64,000 bases of DNA from Ruegeria sp. ANG-R (GCF_000813985.1 NZ_JWLJ01000001.1:1042453-1106452), one strand, 5' to 3'. Shown: positions 18,219 through 29,300, counted from the first letter of the stretch. The notes: a model not told the origin generated them from the sequence alone. Numbers and translations are program-made.

Positions 18219-18431
18219 ATGACCCCCCAACAAATTACCATTGATCAATCCATAACCAAGAAGGCTTTGACATCTTCCACGGCCTTGACTGACGCCAGAC
18301 ACGTAAAGCTCAACGACATATTAGACGATTACTTGAATGTCGGTTTGTTCATGCACACCGCTTGGCAATACTTCAAATCCCCAACGAAATACGGCCAATT
18401 CATAGCCCAATGCAAAATCCCAAAGCTCTGA
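18219..18431 (+). CDS. Small protein of unknown function with strong ribosome-binding site
   Basis: 70 residues starting MTPQQITIDQS. GGAGG (18210-18214) is four bases before the ATG, one of the best ribosome-binding sites in the accessory region. The protein is soluble and mostly helical, with a hydrophobic C-terminal half (YLNVGLFMHTAWQYF). No family recognised. It lies between the structured repeat and the IS21 element. Confidence 0.5.
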   Translation: MTPQQITIDQSITKKALTSSTALTDARHVKLNDILDDYLNVGLFMHTAWQYFKSPTKYGQFIAQCKIPKL

Positions 18432-18454
18432 GCGTATGAATCCTGCTTGATTGA

Positions 18455-18481
18455 GCGCCCAATCCTATTGGGACTGGGCGC
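18455..18481. terminator. Hairpin downstream of istB
   Basis: GCGCCCA (18455-18461) pairs with TGGGCGC (18475-18481). An alternative inner stem is CCCAAT/ATTGGG. There is no T run, so it may be a protective hairpin or part of the IS21 end rather than a terminator. Confidence 0.35.
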
Positions 18482-18487
18482 GCAGCT

Positions 18488-19204
18488 TCACCGCATGGAC
18501 TTTCCTTCGAGGCGCAGAAAATGTGCCCTACTGCGGATGCGGTCCATGAATGCGTCGGCCAAAAGCGGATCACCGATGTAATCATACCACTCGTCCGGCG
18601 CCCGCTGTGCAATCATAAGGGTTGAACTTTGGGTGGATCGGTCTTCGATGACTTCGAACAGGTCAATCAACTCTTGCTTTCTTATCGGGCTGAGTGCGAA
18701 GTCGTCGATGATCAGCAGTTTATGCCGGGACATCTTAGTCCGAAGCTTGGCAATTGTTCCCTCCAGCCGGGCATATGTGACTTCTTCAACAAGACGACCC
18801 GCCCGCACATAGCGCACGCTGTATTCCTGACGGACAGCCGCTATCCCCAACGCACAGGCGAGCCAGGTTTTACCGGTGCCAGATGCTCCAGACAGGATCA
18901 GATTGTGTTTTCGGTCGATCCAATCCCCTTTCAGAAGCCCAAGCACCTCGGCCTTGTCGAGATTCCTGCCGTTGCGGAATTCGATGTCGTCCGGTTCCGC
19001 CAGATACTTGAATTGGGCAGCCTTCATGAGGCGATCAATCTTATTGCGATACCGTCGCTCGGTTTCGGCCTGCAATAATCGCAACACTCGGTCGGAAAAT
19101 GGTAGATCAGCATACTGAGGATTTTGCAGCTGATGATCGTATTCTTCACGCACACCATTTAGGCGCAGTTCGTGAAGGAGGTTGAAAATCTGAGCGTTAG
19201 ACAT
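18488..19204 (-). CDS. istB: IS21 helper ATPase IstB
   Basis: AAA+ ATPase that assembles on target DNA and activates the IstA transposase. About 238 residues. Walker A GASGTGKTW, Walker B LLIIDDFAL, and an N-terminal IstB_IS21 helical domain (LLHELRLNGVREEYDHQ). The ATG at 19204 has GGGAG upstream inside istA. An in-frame ATG two codons earlier is equally possible. It overlaps the end of istA by eight bases. Confidence 0.93.
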   Translation of the reverse strand: MSNAQIFNLLHELRLNGVREEYDHQLQNPQYADLPFSDRVLRLLQAETERRYRNKIDRLMKAAQFKYLAEPDDIEFRNGRNLDKAEVLGLLKGDWIDRKHNLILSGASGTGKTWLACALGIAAVRQEYSVRYVRAGRLVEEVTYARLEGTIAKLRTKMSRHKLLIIDDFALSPIRKQELIDLFEVIEDRSTQSSTLMIAQRAPDEWYDYIGDPLLADAFMDRIRSRAHFLRLEGKSMR

Positions 19205-20786
19205 CTTCATCTCCCTCGTCTTGAGCATTCATTAGGTCCGCAAAATACGCCGCGCCCCGAATATTGCCTTGCGCGGCTGGCGTTGAGGGTTCTTCTGATG
19301 AATCCACAGACAAATTGTACAACCCGGCGCTAAGTATGTTCTCAACGGTTTGCACCGTTTGTTTGCCGATGAGGTTTGCCCTCTGACATGCGCGATCCAA
19401 GCGCTCACAGGAAAACTGTTCAGACAGGGCGCACAATTTTTGGGCTGCCTGCGCCGTCGCCGCGGGCTTTTTGTTGATCCTGAAATGCTTATCGACAAAG
19501 ACCTCAGCATTGGGACCGATGTCCCTGACAAGCGCTTTGATTCCGCCAAGAGTTGTAAGCCGCGCTGCGCGATGTGCGGGCGGAGCGTGATCCGTATGAA
19601 CAACATCCTGATCTTTACCGGTCGCTTGAGGGTGAGTCACGATCAGTTTCCCAAGATGGGAAAGATGGACACTTGTCGTTGTGATTTTTGCATTGACAAT
19701 CTGCCCTGCAAGTCGGGACGGCACTGAATACCGATTGCCCTGAACATGAACGCGATAATCGCGGCCAACCCGAAGACGCAGAAGCCATTGACCGGGTTCA
19801 AATGCGCGGGATGGTAAGGGTCGGTATCCATGCGCGTCCGTTTCTTCGAACAGTTCATTCCGGCTTTTGTTGTTGTGACCTGCCATCGGGCGGGCATTGA
19901 GTACGGTCAATCGTTCCTGAATGGCATGGTTCATCTCTGCCAAAGAAAAGAACCGCCGATCACGCAACGGGGCCAGGACATCATTCTGCACGATACCTAC
20001 GGCGTTCTCAACAATGCCCTTATCTCTTGGTTTGCGAACGCGGGCGGCTTTTAATCCGAACCCGTAGTGGTCTGCCAGTTCCTGAAATTCAGGCGTGGGT
20101 ACTGCATCAATGTTTCCGCGCCGTGGGGTTGTAACCGCTGACGCAAAGTTGTCGATGGTGACAATAACAGGAACGCCTCCGAAGAAAGTCATCATGGCAA
20201 CAAAGGCCTGCAGAGCGGGCAGCTTCGCCTGACTTTCGATTGCAATAGCGAAGATCTTTCGACTTTTCGCACTCGCCGCGCAGAACAAATCATAGTCAAT
20301 CTCCTCACCATCCAGGTCAATCAGCAATGGTTGTTTCTTCTTCTTGCGCCCGACAAAATCCGCTTGGATCATTTCTCCAGGTTCGTATTCGAAGCTGAGA
20401 ATGATGCCGTTACGGTCCCGGTGTTGTTCGAGCAGGCGATAGAAGGTGCTGCGCCCCATCGGACGCTCTGTGGGGGACAGCCCATCGGTATATTCTTGAT
20501 AGAGCGTCTGAAGTTTGACGCCCCGATCTGCATTTTCCGAAAGAATGTGACCCACGTCGGGTGCGGCAAAACTCTGTTTTCGGGCAAATGAACCGGGTGT
20601 CACAAGTTGTCGGACCTCCAGCTCATCTAGACCGTCAAGCTTTTCCAGGGTTATTCCAATCGCAGCGGCTTTCTTCCGCCATCCGGCAACGGTGTTTCGG
20701 GAGCAGTTCGTCAGTTTTGCGATTTCAGTGTTGTTCAGTCTGGCCTCAAGAATGAGGCGAATACGGCGCTGCGCATCAGTCAGCAT
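19197..20786 (-). CDS. istA: IS21 transposase IstA
   Basis: 529-residue DDE transposase. N-terminal helix-turn-helix NNTEIAKLTNCSRNTVAGW. The rve core has its acidic triad visible: Asp in MIQADFVG, Asp in VTIDNFASA and Glu in KGIVENAVG. A Mu-C-like beta-barrel follows (about residues 330-400), and the C-terminal region contacts IstB. Full length and triad suggest it is active. A Ner-like regulator gene lies 160 bases upstream on the same strand. Confidence 0.93.
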   Translation of the reverse strand: MLTDAQRRIRLILEARLNNTEIAKLTNCSRNTVAGWRKKAAAIGITLEKLDGLDELEVRQLVTPGSFARKQSFAAPDVGHILSENADRGVKLQTLYQEYTDGLSPTERPMGRSTFYRLLEQHRDRNGIILSFEYEPGEMIQADFVGRKKKKQPLLIDLDGEEIDYDLFCAASAKSRKIFAIAIESQAKLPALQAFVAMMTFFGGVPVIVTIDNFASAVTTPRRGNIDAVPTPEFQELADHYGFGLKAARVRKPRDKGIVENAVGIVQNDVLAPLRDRRFFSLAEMNHAIQERLTVLNARPMAGHNNKSRNELFEETDAHGYRPLPSRAFEPGQWLLRLRVGRDYRVHVQGNRYSVPSRLAGQIVNAKITTTSVHLSHLGKLIVTHPQATGKDQDVVHTDHAPPAHRAARLTTLGGIKALVRDIGPNAEVFVDKHFRINKKPAATAQAAQKLCALSEQFSCERLDRACQRANLIGKQTVQTVENILSAGLYNLSVDSSEEPSTPAAQGNIRGAAYFADLMNAQDEGDEDV

Positions 20787-20946
20787 GCTAAGTCCTTTCG
20801 ATCAAGCAAAGCGCGATCGGGGGCAGCAAAAGACTGCCTTGACTTCACGCGCGAGTTTCGGGAGGATTAGCTATCGTCATCGAAGCGATACCTAATTCAG
20901 GGAAGCCGCCGGAGCATTGCAGTGCTTTTGGCGGTTTTCTTTTTTA

Positions 20947-21186
20947 CTAATCCATTTCGCTTCCTTTCTTGTCGCGGCCCGGCCATAGTTGCTCAGGCGT
21001 GGTGCCTGCGGCTTCTGCCAGGGCCTTTTCGATGGTGGCTGAACGCATCTTTCCTTGCCCGACCAGCGTCAGTGCCGCTGCGGAGACGCCAAGATCGCGG
21101 GACAGCTGCGCCAAAGACGTGCCGCGTATCTGAAGTTCAGCCTTCAGCATCTGGTGGGATGCAAAATATCTGTCCGTCTGGCACAT
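20947..21186 (-). CDS. Ner/Nlp-family DNA-binding regulator upstream of istA
   Basis: 79 residues from the ATG at 21186; an ATG at 21231 would add 15. Helix-turn-helix LAQLSRDLGVSAAALTLV and the family ending TTPEQLWPGRDKK. Same strand as istA/istB, giving a Ner-A-B order like the early region of phage Mu. It could control the IS21 genes or be a prophage leftover. Divergent from the XRE gene at 21426. Confidence 0.75.
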   Translation of the reverse strand: MCQTDRYFASHQMLKAELQIRGTSLAQLSRDLGVSAAALTLVGQGKMRSATIEKALAEAAGTTPEQLWPGRDKKGSEMD

Positions 21187-21425
21187 GAGCAGCTTTGATC
21201 TCTTTCCAATGATCGGCGACCGATCAACCATGGAATTGAGCTAAAGGAATTAATCTTGAGCCTGCAACAGCCCGACCCAAATACTTCCCCAGTCCGATGA
21301 GGCGAATTACTCTCATTCATGAGAGCAATCATTCGCATTCTCAGAGTTTTGTGTTGGTACTCAAACGCTTGCTGAATCGGTGTTTTTTCTTCAGGTTTGA
21401 ATTGAAGACCATAGGATACCACCCA

Positions 21426-22040
21426 ATGCCGCAGCAAAACCGCAGAGGAAACGGTCAGGACGACCTCAAAGAAATAGGCAAGGCGATTCGCGCGATCCGT
21501 CGATCACGCGGTTGGTCTCAAGCTGAATTTGCGGAGATGATTGGGCTTGCACGCGAGTCCCTTGGGCAATGCGAACTTGGCCGCCGGAACTTTCGTATCA
21601 AGACCTACCTGGCAATTCGCAGCGTGACAGGGGAAGATCCCGTGACACTGGCGCTTGAGGGCAGTTTACAAACGGTCAGAAAGCGCGACGCCACGCCAAA
21701 GGTCCTACTGCGCTTGCAGCGGCTTGTTCGGCGAATCCGATTGATGGAAGCCAGACGCAAGCTCGTAGAGGCAAGGCAGCGTTTTGAGCGCGAGGTATAT
21801 TCTACGATTGCGCGCCGCTGGAACGAGGCGCGCAGCGGGTTCTTTTTTGGAGCGGTGCTGACATACGTCCTGCGTGTGTTGGCGATAGAGTATGACATCC
21901 CGTTTGGCGAGCCTTCCGGCCCCATCGACTGGGTCCTTGTGATATCCTTTTGCACGGCGGCCTTGCTGTTACCTCTTCAGTTCGTGGATGCAGTGAGGTT
22001 CGTCATGTGGCACCGCAAAGAGCGCGGGGGGAGGTTGTGA
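21426..22040 (+). CDS. Membrane-anchored XRE-family regulator
   Basis: 204 residues. An XRE helix-turn-helix at about residues 17-72 (RRSRGWSQAEFAEMIGLARESLGQCE), a basic helical linker predicted to coil (95-135), then two hydrophobic segments (about 138-155 and 168-188) and a short basic tail. A DNA-binding domain tied to two membrane helices suggests a regulator or sensor held at the membrane. The ATG at 21426 begins the domain; the open frame upstream lacks support. It is divergent from the Ner-like gene. Confidence 0.65.
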   Translation: MPQQNRRGNGQDDLKEIGKAIRAIRRSRGWSQAEFAEMIGLARESLGQCELGRRNFRIKTYLAIRSVTGEDPVTLALEGSLQTVRKRDATPKVLLRLQRLVRRIRLMEARRKLVEARQRFEREVYSTIARRWNEARSGFFFGAVLTYVLRVLAIEYDIPFGEPSGPIDWVLVISFCTAALLLPLQFVDAVRFVMWHRKERGGRL

Positions 22041-22095
22041 GGCTTGTGGTAGATGTGCAGATGAGCGGGTTGGGTTTGATTTTGACAAGCTGCTG

Positions 22096-22352
22096 ATGAA
22101 GGGTTTTGATCTGGAGCATTCGGACGTTCAGATCGCGCGGAAGCATCGGGGTAGCGCCAAGTGGATACAGGCGCAGCGGTGCAGGTTGGGTACTCGGCCT
22201 TCATAGGTCGGCCGTCGGCGTATCGCACTGATCGAGAACTGGCCGAGGTCATTTAGACGACGGGTCGGAACTATTCCAAAGTGGCCGGGGGGATGGACTG
22301 CGCAGCTTTGGCGAAGCGGTATCATGAGGTGCGAGATCGGATGCAGTGGTAG
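22096..22352 (+). pseudogene. Broken coding remnant in the gap after the XRE gene
   Basis: The 22041-22498 gap has no intact gene. One frame (open before 22096, stop TAG 22204-22206) reads VQIARKHRGSAKWIQAQRCR, resembling a helix-turn-helix. A second frame reads GRPSAYRTDRELAEVI, a TAG at 22254-22256, then TTGRNYSKVAGGMDCAALAK to a stop at 22350-22352. The protein-like composition with stops suggests decayed small genes, origin unknown. Confidence 0.3.
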
Positions 22353-22498
22353 TTTTGAAGACGCTTTTCTGCATTTATGAAGGAATTCTTGTGCGTCGGC
22401 ATGTCGCGTTGTTTGATACCTCGTTGTCTTGATTTATCGTGTCGGTTGTGCAGCTATGAGGCGAAGGGATAATAGTCTGCTCGTCTTTCAATATAGTT

Positions 22499-23137
22499 GT
22501 GTCACTTCGCAACAATGCTTTTGGGATCTTAGCTTCTTTGTGTAGTATATTTCCTTGTCTTTCGATTGCTGTGCTTGGCTTTCTGGTTCCCTGCTATGCA
22601 AATGCTGACGGTTCAACAACTAAGACCTCTTTCTCGTCTGGCAAAATGCCGGATTACTCTGAGCGAGAGCTCCCACGTTGTGCAATAATCTGGGAGCCCG
22701 GAGGAGCCGTGCAATTCAAAACAGACTGTCTTCCGGGAAGGGAAATTGTGACGGAGAGCGAGAGCGGGACAGTTACGTTTGGCTTCAAGGTTGGAGAAAA
22801 GACAACCACTTCTCAGCGAGAAGTTGAGCACTCAAATTCGCTACCAAAAGATATAGTTGAACTCGTTTCCCAGGCACGAACTTGTATCAATCAAGCTGAG
22901 TGTGTGATCGAGCGAGAAGCTATGGAAATTGTTGAATTGTTGAGTCTGATAGACCCAAGCAAAGGGTCTTGGCGGTTCCAACTCGGAAGTTCGAGCAGAA
23001 AGCCGACATATGGTGCGGTGGCGTACTTTGCCGAAGTTGGTGAGGCTCTGATTGCCTTTCGGACGGCAGATGACGAGGATCAGTCGGGGGCGGACATAAA
23101 GATATTTCCTTATATCCTAGCTGAAGACTCTAAATAG
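22499..23137 (+). CDS. Secreted protein of unknown function upstream of the giant RTX gene
   Basis: 212 residues from a GTG start. The first 38 residues form an export signal (hydrophobic LASLCSIFPCLSIAVLGFLV, then a cleavage-type ANA). The mature part holds four cysteines (PRCAIIW, TDCLPG, RTCINQAEC) that could form two disulfides. No recognised domain. The AT-rich composition is like its neighbours 23223-23375 and the 5' part of the giant gene, all on the plus strand, so the three may form one unit. Alternative starts within the signal are possible. Confidence 0.55.
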   Translation: MSLRNNAFGILASLCSIFPCLSIAVLGFLVPCYANADGSTTKTSFSSGKMPDYSERELPRCAIIWEPGGAVQFKTDCLPGREIVTESESGTVTFGFKVGEKTTTSQREVEHSNSLPKDIVELVSQARTCINQAECVIEREAMEIVELLSLIDPSKGSWRFQLGSSSRKPTYGAVAYFAEVGEALIAFRTADDEDQSGADIKIFPYILAEDSK

Positions 23138-23222
23138 GGACAACTGATTAAGATAGAGTTGAGCTCTAACCCTGCAAGTACTTCGATGCACGTCAACTAA
23201 GAAACAGAGTGATACCAACGCA

Positions 23223-23375
23223 ATGTTATATAAGCTCCTAGGTTTTTCCATTCTTTTGCTGGTTGCATATTACCTCCGCGTACACGTGAATGGCGGAGGG
23301 CCAGAGATCATCGTCATAGTGGGCATCTTCGGTTTGGCTGCACTGTTCTTTTCCGAAAAAAACAAAAAAGACTAA
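23223..23375 (+). CDS. 50-residue two-helix membrane protein
   Basis: ATG 23223 to TAA 23375. MLYKLLGFSILLLVAYYLRV forms a first membrane helix, a GGGPE turn follows, then IIVIVGIFGLAALFF forms a second, ending in the basic tail SEKNKKD. The ribosome-binding site is weak. It ends 15 bases before the giant RTX gene, which supports co-transcription. It could be a chaperone, an anchor or an unrelated small membrane protein. Confidence 0.45.
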   Translation: MLYKLLGFSILLLVAYYLRVHVNGGGPEIIVIVGIFGLAALFFSEKNKKD

Positions 23376-23390
23376 AGCAAGGGTTATAGC

Positions 23391-26300
23391 ATGGGCGTTT
23401 CAGATTTTAAGATTGAGCCTGGTATCTCGAAGCCACCTAAGCCAAACCAACCCCACGAAATAGATAATGTTTATGGGTACGCAGTAGTTTCTGCTGGCGC
23501 TCTTGCTACCGCGACATCTTATGCCGCATTGGCCAAACACGTACCCTATGGTCCCGCCAAAGCGATTGGTGGGCTTTCTGCAGTTTTTTCAGTCGGATAC
23601 AGTGCAGCGCTTAAAGGCGCTTCAACTGGAACTCCTATTTCAAATAGCGACATTCTTGAGCTTGGTGTTATTGGAGCATCGGCATTCGTTAACCCTGTGT
23701 TCGGTCCGGTGGTAGCAACTGTTGCAATTGAAATATTCAAAATGGAAGTGGTTTATCCCGATTTCCCAGAGGTGTCGCTGGCACGGTCAAGGGAGCTTTC
23801 GGTCGGTGCGCTACCGGGTAATCCTCACTATGACTATGTTCAGGCAGTCGATTGGGGAGGCACTCAAGAAATAGCTGCGGCTGCAATGCGTGTTCCAGGT
23901 GTATACCAGGACGGCGTATTGAGAGCTGTAGCGGGCTACGAAGACTTTACAGAAATCCCTTCAACGTCACTTGAGACCTTGCCTCCCTCACCTGACCCCT
24001 CCGTTAGCCCGGACGGGTATGGTCCTTTGATTGGCGGCGAACCTGGTGATCCCGGTTTCCCAATTGGTTCCAGCGCGCCTCATGTAGACGCGTACGGCCC
24101 TGATGCTCTAGCTGCACCACCAAATTTTGGGGGCATTGGGCCAGACCTACCCCAACAAACGACTCCTCCCGGCACGTTGCAATCCATTTCACAAACTGGA
24201 TTACCCCCAAGCGTTGGTTTGCCGATTCCGGACTTGCTGCCCGCTTTACCTACGCCGCTTCCTGGTGTGCCTTCCTATTTGGCGTGGTCCGGTCACAATA
24301 TACCAATGCAGTTGGATATGGGTGCCGTAGCACCGGCCCCAACGCCGTATGTTTCTTCTGCCCCTTTGACGTCAATTCGCCCGCAGGTGCGACCTGTGGA
24401 GGCCACGACGTTTCGACAGGATGGTGCGGTGCACACTTGGAACGGCGGAACAACCAATGTCACTAGCTACTATAGTGAGTCTTTTTTGGATCACTATGGT
24501 CATGTGACCGCTGATGGTACTGCGCGAGCAACTCTTGCGGGTCATTTGAAAGCCCTCGGCGATTGGCTTGGCATCACAGACAAGAAACTAGGCCTTCCAC
24601 CTCCAGTTTCAAAGCGCAAGGCTCCTCCCAAACCCAGTCCAGACGGAAACACCGACTCTGGCGGCGGTGGTTGGGGTAGTGGTAAGGCGGACGCGGAGGC
24701 TAGAACCGACCGGGATCGTGCGGGTGGTTTGCGCGGTGAAGATCGCCCTTTGATCCTCGACCTTGACGGCACCGGCGTAGAGCTCACTGAGCTTCAGAAC
24801 TCGACGGTTTTTGTGGACTCATCTGGTGATGGTCTGTTGAACCGGACGGCGTGGGCTGCGGCTGGAAATGGGGTTCTGTTTTATGACGCGGATGGGGATG
24901 GGGCGATCTCCGAGAAGCGGGAATATGTGTTCACGGAATGGGACCCGACGGCGACGAGCGACATTGAAGCGCTGCGGGCGGTGTTTGACAGCAATGGCGA
25001 TGGGGTCTTTGACGCCAATGATGACGCCTGGGGTGACTTCAAGGTTCTGGTGACCAACGCGGATGGCTCGCTGGAGGCGAAGACGCTCGCGGAACTGGGG
25101 ATCACCTCGATCGATCTGACGGCGGATGCGACCAATATCGAACTGCCCGATGGCTCGGTGATCACGGGCAAGACGACCTTTACATATGCGGATGGTTCCA
25201 CCGGCACGGTGGCCGATACAACGCTGGTCTCCGAGACCGCCAGCTATCGCATTGAAGAAAGCGAAGTCATCGACTCGGAGGGGGTGCGCACGCACATTCA
25301 GACCGGGTATGGCGCCGATGGCGCCATTTCTTTTGTCATTACGTCTGTGACCACGGCGGACGGGGCCTCAATCACCAACAGCTATGACAGCAATGGTGAC
25401 GGGGTGGTGGACCAGTTGCAGACCATTGTGACGGTTGCCAACCCCGATGGTAGCGAAAGCGAGACGGTCACCAATGTGCTGGGTGCAGATCTGGCCACAG
25501 GCATTCTGCTGAGCGAAACCAGGACCACCACCAGCGCTGATGGCAATACGGTGACCATCGAACGGGATTCCACCGGGGGTGGCTGGTACGATCAGACCGA
25601 GGTGCGCACGACCCATGGTGATGACAGCATGACCATCGTGACCACGGATCGCGATCCGAACGGAGGGGTGATCCGCAGTTCGACCGAGACGGTCTCGGCC
25701 GACGGGCTGACACGTGCGGACGCGATTGACGAAGATGGTGACGGGCTGGTGGATCTGACCATCACCCATACCATCGTGATCAACGCCGACGGCAGCCGGT
25801 CGGAAACTATTGAGCACTTCAATCAGGATGGCTCATTGCGCAGTTCAGTGACCGAGAGTGTCTCGGCCGATGGCCAGACCAAGACCATTGCCCGCGATCT
25901 GGATGGCGATGGGGATGTGGATGTTCAGGAAGAGCTGGACATCACGGTCAATGCTGACGGCACCACAGACTCCACGCTGACGGTGAAGAACGGTAATGGC
26001 AGTGTGCGCAGCTCCACGACGCACAGCCAGTCGGACGATGCGTTGACCAAAACATCCGCCGTGGATCAGGATGGCGATGGTGATGTCGACCTGACCACGG
26101 TTGAGGCCACGGTGATCCACGCGGATGGCAGCCGCGAGACCGACACGACGCAGACAAACACGGATGGCTCGGTACGTGCCAAGACAAAACTCACGCTGGG
26201 CAGCGATCAGGTCAGTTCCGAGACCTGGATCGACCACAATCAGGATGGCATGTTCCAGGCCACAGATCTGAGTCGCAGTGTCACGGTGGATGCTGTGACC

Positions 26301-29300
26301 GGCGAGCGCACCACCACCAGTTGGACCCGCAATGCGGATGGCTCGTTCAGCGCGCACTCGGTCTCGACGTCAAGCGAAGACGGGCTTGTGGTGACCACAC
26401 ATGTCGATGCGGATGGTGACGGTGATACGGACCTGTCTGTCTCGGATGTGACGATTGAGAACGCAGACGGCAGCTCGACCCGGACAGTGACGGAAACCGC
26501 CCAGAATGGTGCGCTCAAAAGCGAACAGGTGGTGACCACCAGCGCGGATGGTCTGACGGTGACCACCCTGTCGGATGTTGATGGGGATGGTGTTGCAGAT
26601 GGCAAGTCCGTCTCGGCGCAAGTCTCCAATGCGGATGGCAGTACGCTGCACACCACAACCAGCTATGCAGGGGATGAGACCACGCTGCTGGGCGAGACCA
26701 CGGTCTCGCAGAGCGCGGATCGTCGCCTGACGATCACCACCAGCGATGCCGATGGCGATGGCGCGACGGACATGACCTTGCGCTCAGAGAAACATGCGAA
26801 TGGTAGCATGACCGAGCTGGAGACCCGGTTTAGCGCCGATGGGACCACGCTTTCCACCCGGCAGAGCGATGTCAGCGCGGATGGGCTGACCGTTACGGTG
26901 GCAAATGACCTTGATGGTGATGGGGACGCCGACACGACATCGGTTCAGGCCACGGTTCTGAATGCCGATGGGGGTCGTACGACGACGAACACGGTGCGCA
27001 ATGGCGACAATAGTCTGCGCAGCCAGATGGTGACGACTGTCAGCGATGACGGGCTGGTGACCACCACAAGTGAGGACACGGATGGTGACGGTGTTTCCGA
27101 GCGCGATGCGACCTCGACAACTGTGCTGAACGCGGATGGGTCCAGAACAACAAGTGACGATGTACACTCCAGAGATGGCAGCCTGCTGTCGCGCTCGGAA
27201 ACCATTGTCAGCGATGACGAGCTGACGGTTGAGACGCGCGCCGACACGGATGGGGATCAGAGCGCGGATATCGTCACCACTAGTGTGACGACCCTCAACG
27301 ATGATGGCAGCACCACTGTCACGACAGAGGTCACGGACGTCACCGGTGCCAGCGATGTTCTGCGCTCGCAGGTGATTACCACCACCAGCGACAATGGCCG
27401 CGATGTTCTGGAGACCACAGATATCGACGGTGACGGTGATGTAGATATGCGCGTGCATCGGGTGGTCGGCGACGATGGCCATGTCACGGTCACTGAGAGT
27501 GAGCTGAACAGCGACGGAACCCTGCAAAGCCAGATGGTCTCCGAGACCAGTGACACCGGGCTTGAAAGCACTACGCAGTACGATGCGGATGGAAATGGCA
27601 CCTATGAGCGCAGCATGGACAGCGCAACCGTCCTCAATGCGGATGGCTCAACAACGCAGACCGTGGAAGAAAAAGCTGAAGATGGAACGGTCTATCGCCG
27701 TACTGTCACCGAGATCTCCCGCGATGGCTGGGCCACCACCACGCGGGAAGACCGGGACAATGATGGCGATGATGATCTGACCACCACACAGGTCTATGAC
27801 CTGAGCGCGGCAGGCGTCGAGACCACAACCATCACCCGCACCGCTGCCGATGGCTCGACGCTCAGCAGCGATACTACTACAGTCAGCGCTGACAAGCGCA
27901 GCACAACGCGTTCAGTGGATGTCGATGGCAATGGCGTCGATGACGGCGTGACCACAATCACCATCGCCGATGACGGAACAACCACCAGCACCACGCAGTA
28001 CTTCTCAGAAGGCGGCGGTCTGGAGGCGACAGCCAGTACGACCGAAAGCGGTGATGGCCTGACAACCACATCCCGAACAGACCGAAATGGCGATGGTACG
28101 GATGAGCTGGTTATAACGACCACAACCGTGCTGGACGCAGACGGCAGCCGGACCCGGACAACCCAGCATTCCGACGGCAGCGGTGTACTTCAGGCCAGAA
28201 TCGTAACAACCACCAGTGACGACGGCCTCTCGACCAGTCAGAGCGCGGATCTCGACGGGGATGGCACCAACGAGTTCGTCACCTCTGCCACCACTACATT
28301 TGAGACCGATGGCGATGTGGTCCAGACCGCCACGACCACGAATGGCGCAGGCAGCACGCTTGCCAGCGTCACCACGACAACTTCCGGAAACGGGCTGAAC
28401 ACCTCGGTACAGGTGGATGCGAACGGGGATGGTGCAAGTGATCTGACCCGCACCCGCACTCTTGACGCCAACGGGGCGTGGGCTCAGACCGAACAGCAGT
28501 TCGGCTCTGGCGCCTCTTTGGTGCATGATGTCACTACAGTCCAAAGCGCAGATGGGCGGACCCACACAAAGCAGACCGATGAAGACGGAGACGGGAACGT
28601 TGATCGGGACTTTGTTGTTCAGATCGATCTGAACCGCACCACAACCTCAACCTGGCGCGATCTCGCAGATGACGGGGCGGTCAACGGCATTGTGATTGGA
28701 ACAGAGGTCTCCAATGGCTCTGAGGTCGAATACACCTTCAATCTGGATGGGGATGGATCTGCAGAGTTCGCGCGCAACTCGGACATAAGCTTTGACGCTG
28801 CGGGCAATCGCATCACTGGGATCGAAGAGCGGCACGGGGATCGTCTGTCCTTCACAAACACGATCACAGATTCAGCGGATGGTCTGTTACAGACGGTACA
28901 GACCGATATCGATGGCGACGGCACGGCGGATGCCACCAGCCAGACAACCACGACCTTGCATGATGACGGACGTCAGACGGTGCGGATTGATGCCACCTAT
29001 GCGAATGGCGAGACCAAATCCACCCTGGTGCGGGACATCAGTGCAGATGGACGCAGGGTCGATGAAACCCGTGACTATGATGGTGACGGCAATATCGACC
29101 TGGACACTACAACCGTCACGGGTGCGGGCGGGCGCGTCACGACGACGGAACAGTCTTATGATGCAGAAGGTGATTTAGACAACACGCGGACGACATCAGT
29201 GTCTGCGGATGGTTTGCTCACTACGATCACAACGGATGAGATCAGCTTTACCATCACACGCTCGCCGATTGGCAATGGCAGCTATGAAACCAGCTTCTTG

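Larger units (their letters stand above)
18488..20786 (-). mobile_element. IS21-family insertion sequence (coding part)
   Basis: istA and istB lie in the classical order with overlapping ends, both intact. Exact ends were not found. A short candidate inverted pair, TGCTTGAT (near 18443) and ATCAAGCA (near 20800), lies just outside the genes, but no target duplication could be confirmed. The limits given are those of the coding sequences. Confidence 0.85.

Noticed and set aside
25355..29220. Regular spacing reminiscent of a CRISPR array
   Set aside because: The units are in-frame coding repeats of about 168 bp with diverged sequence, no constant short repeat and no cas genes.
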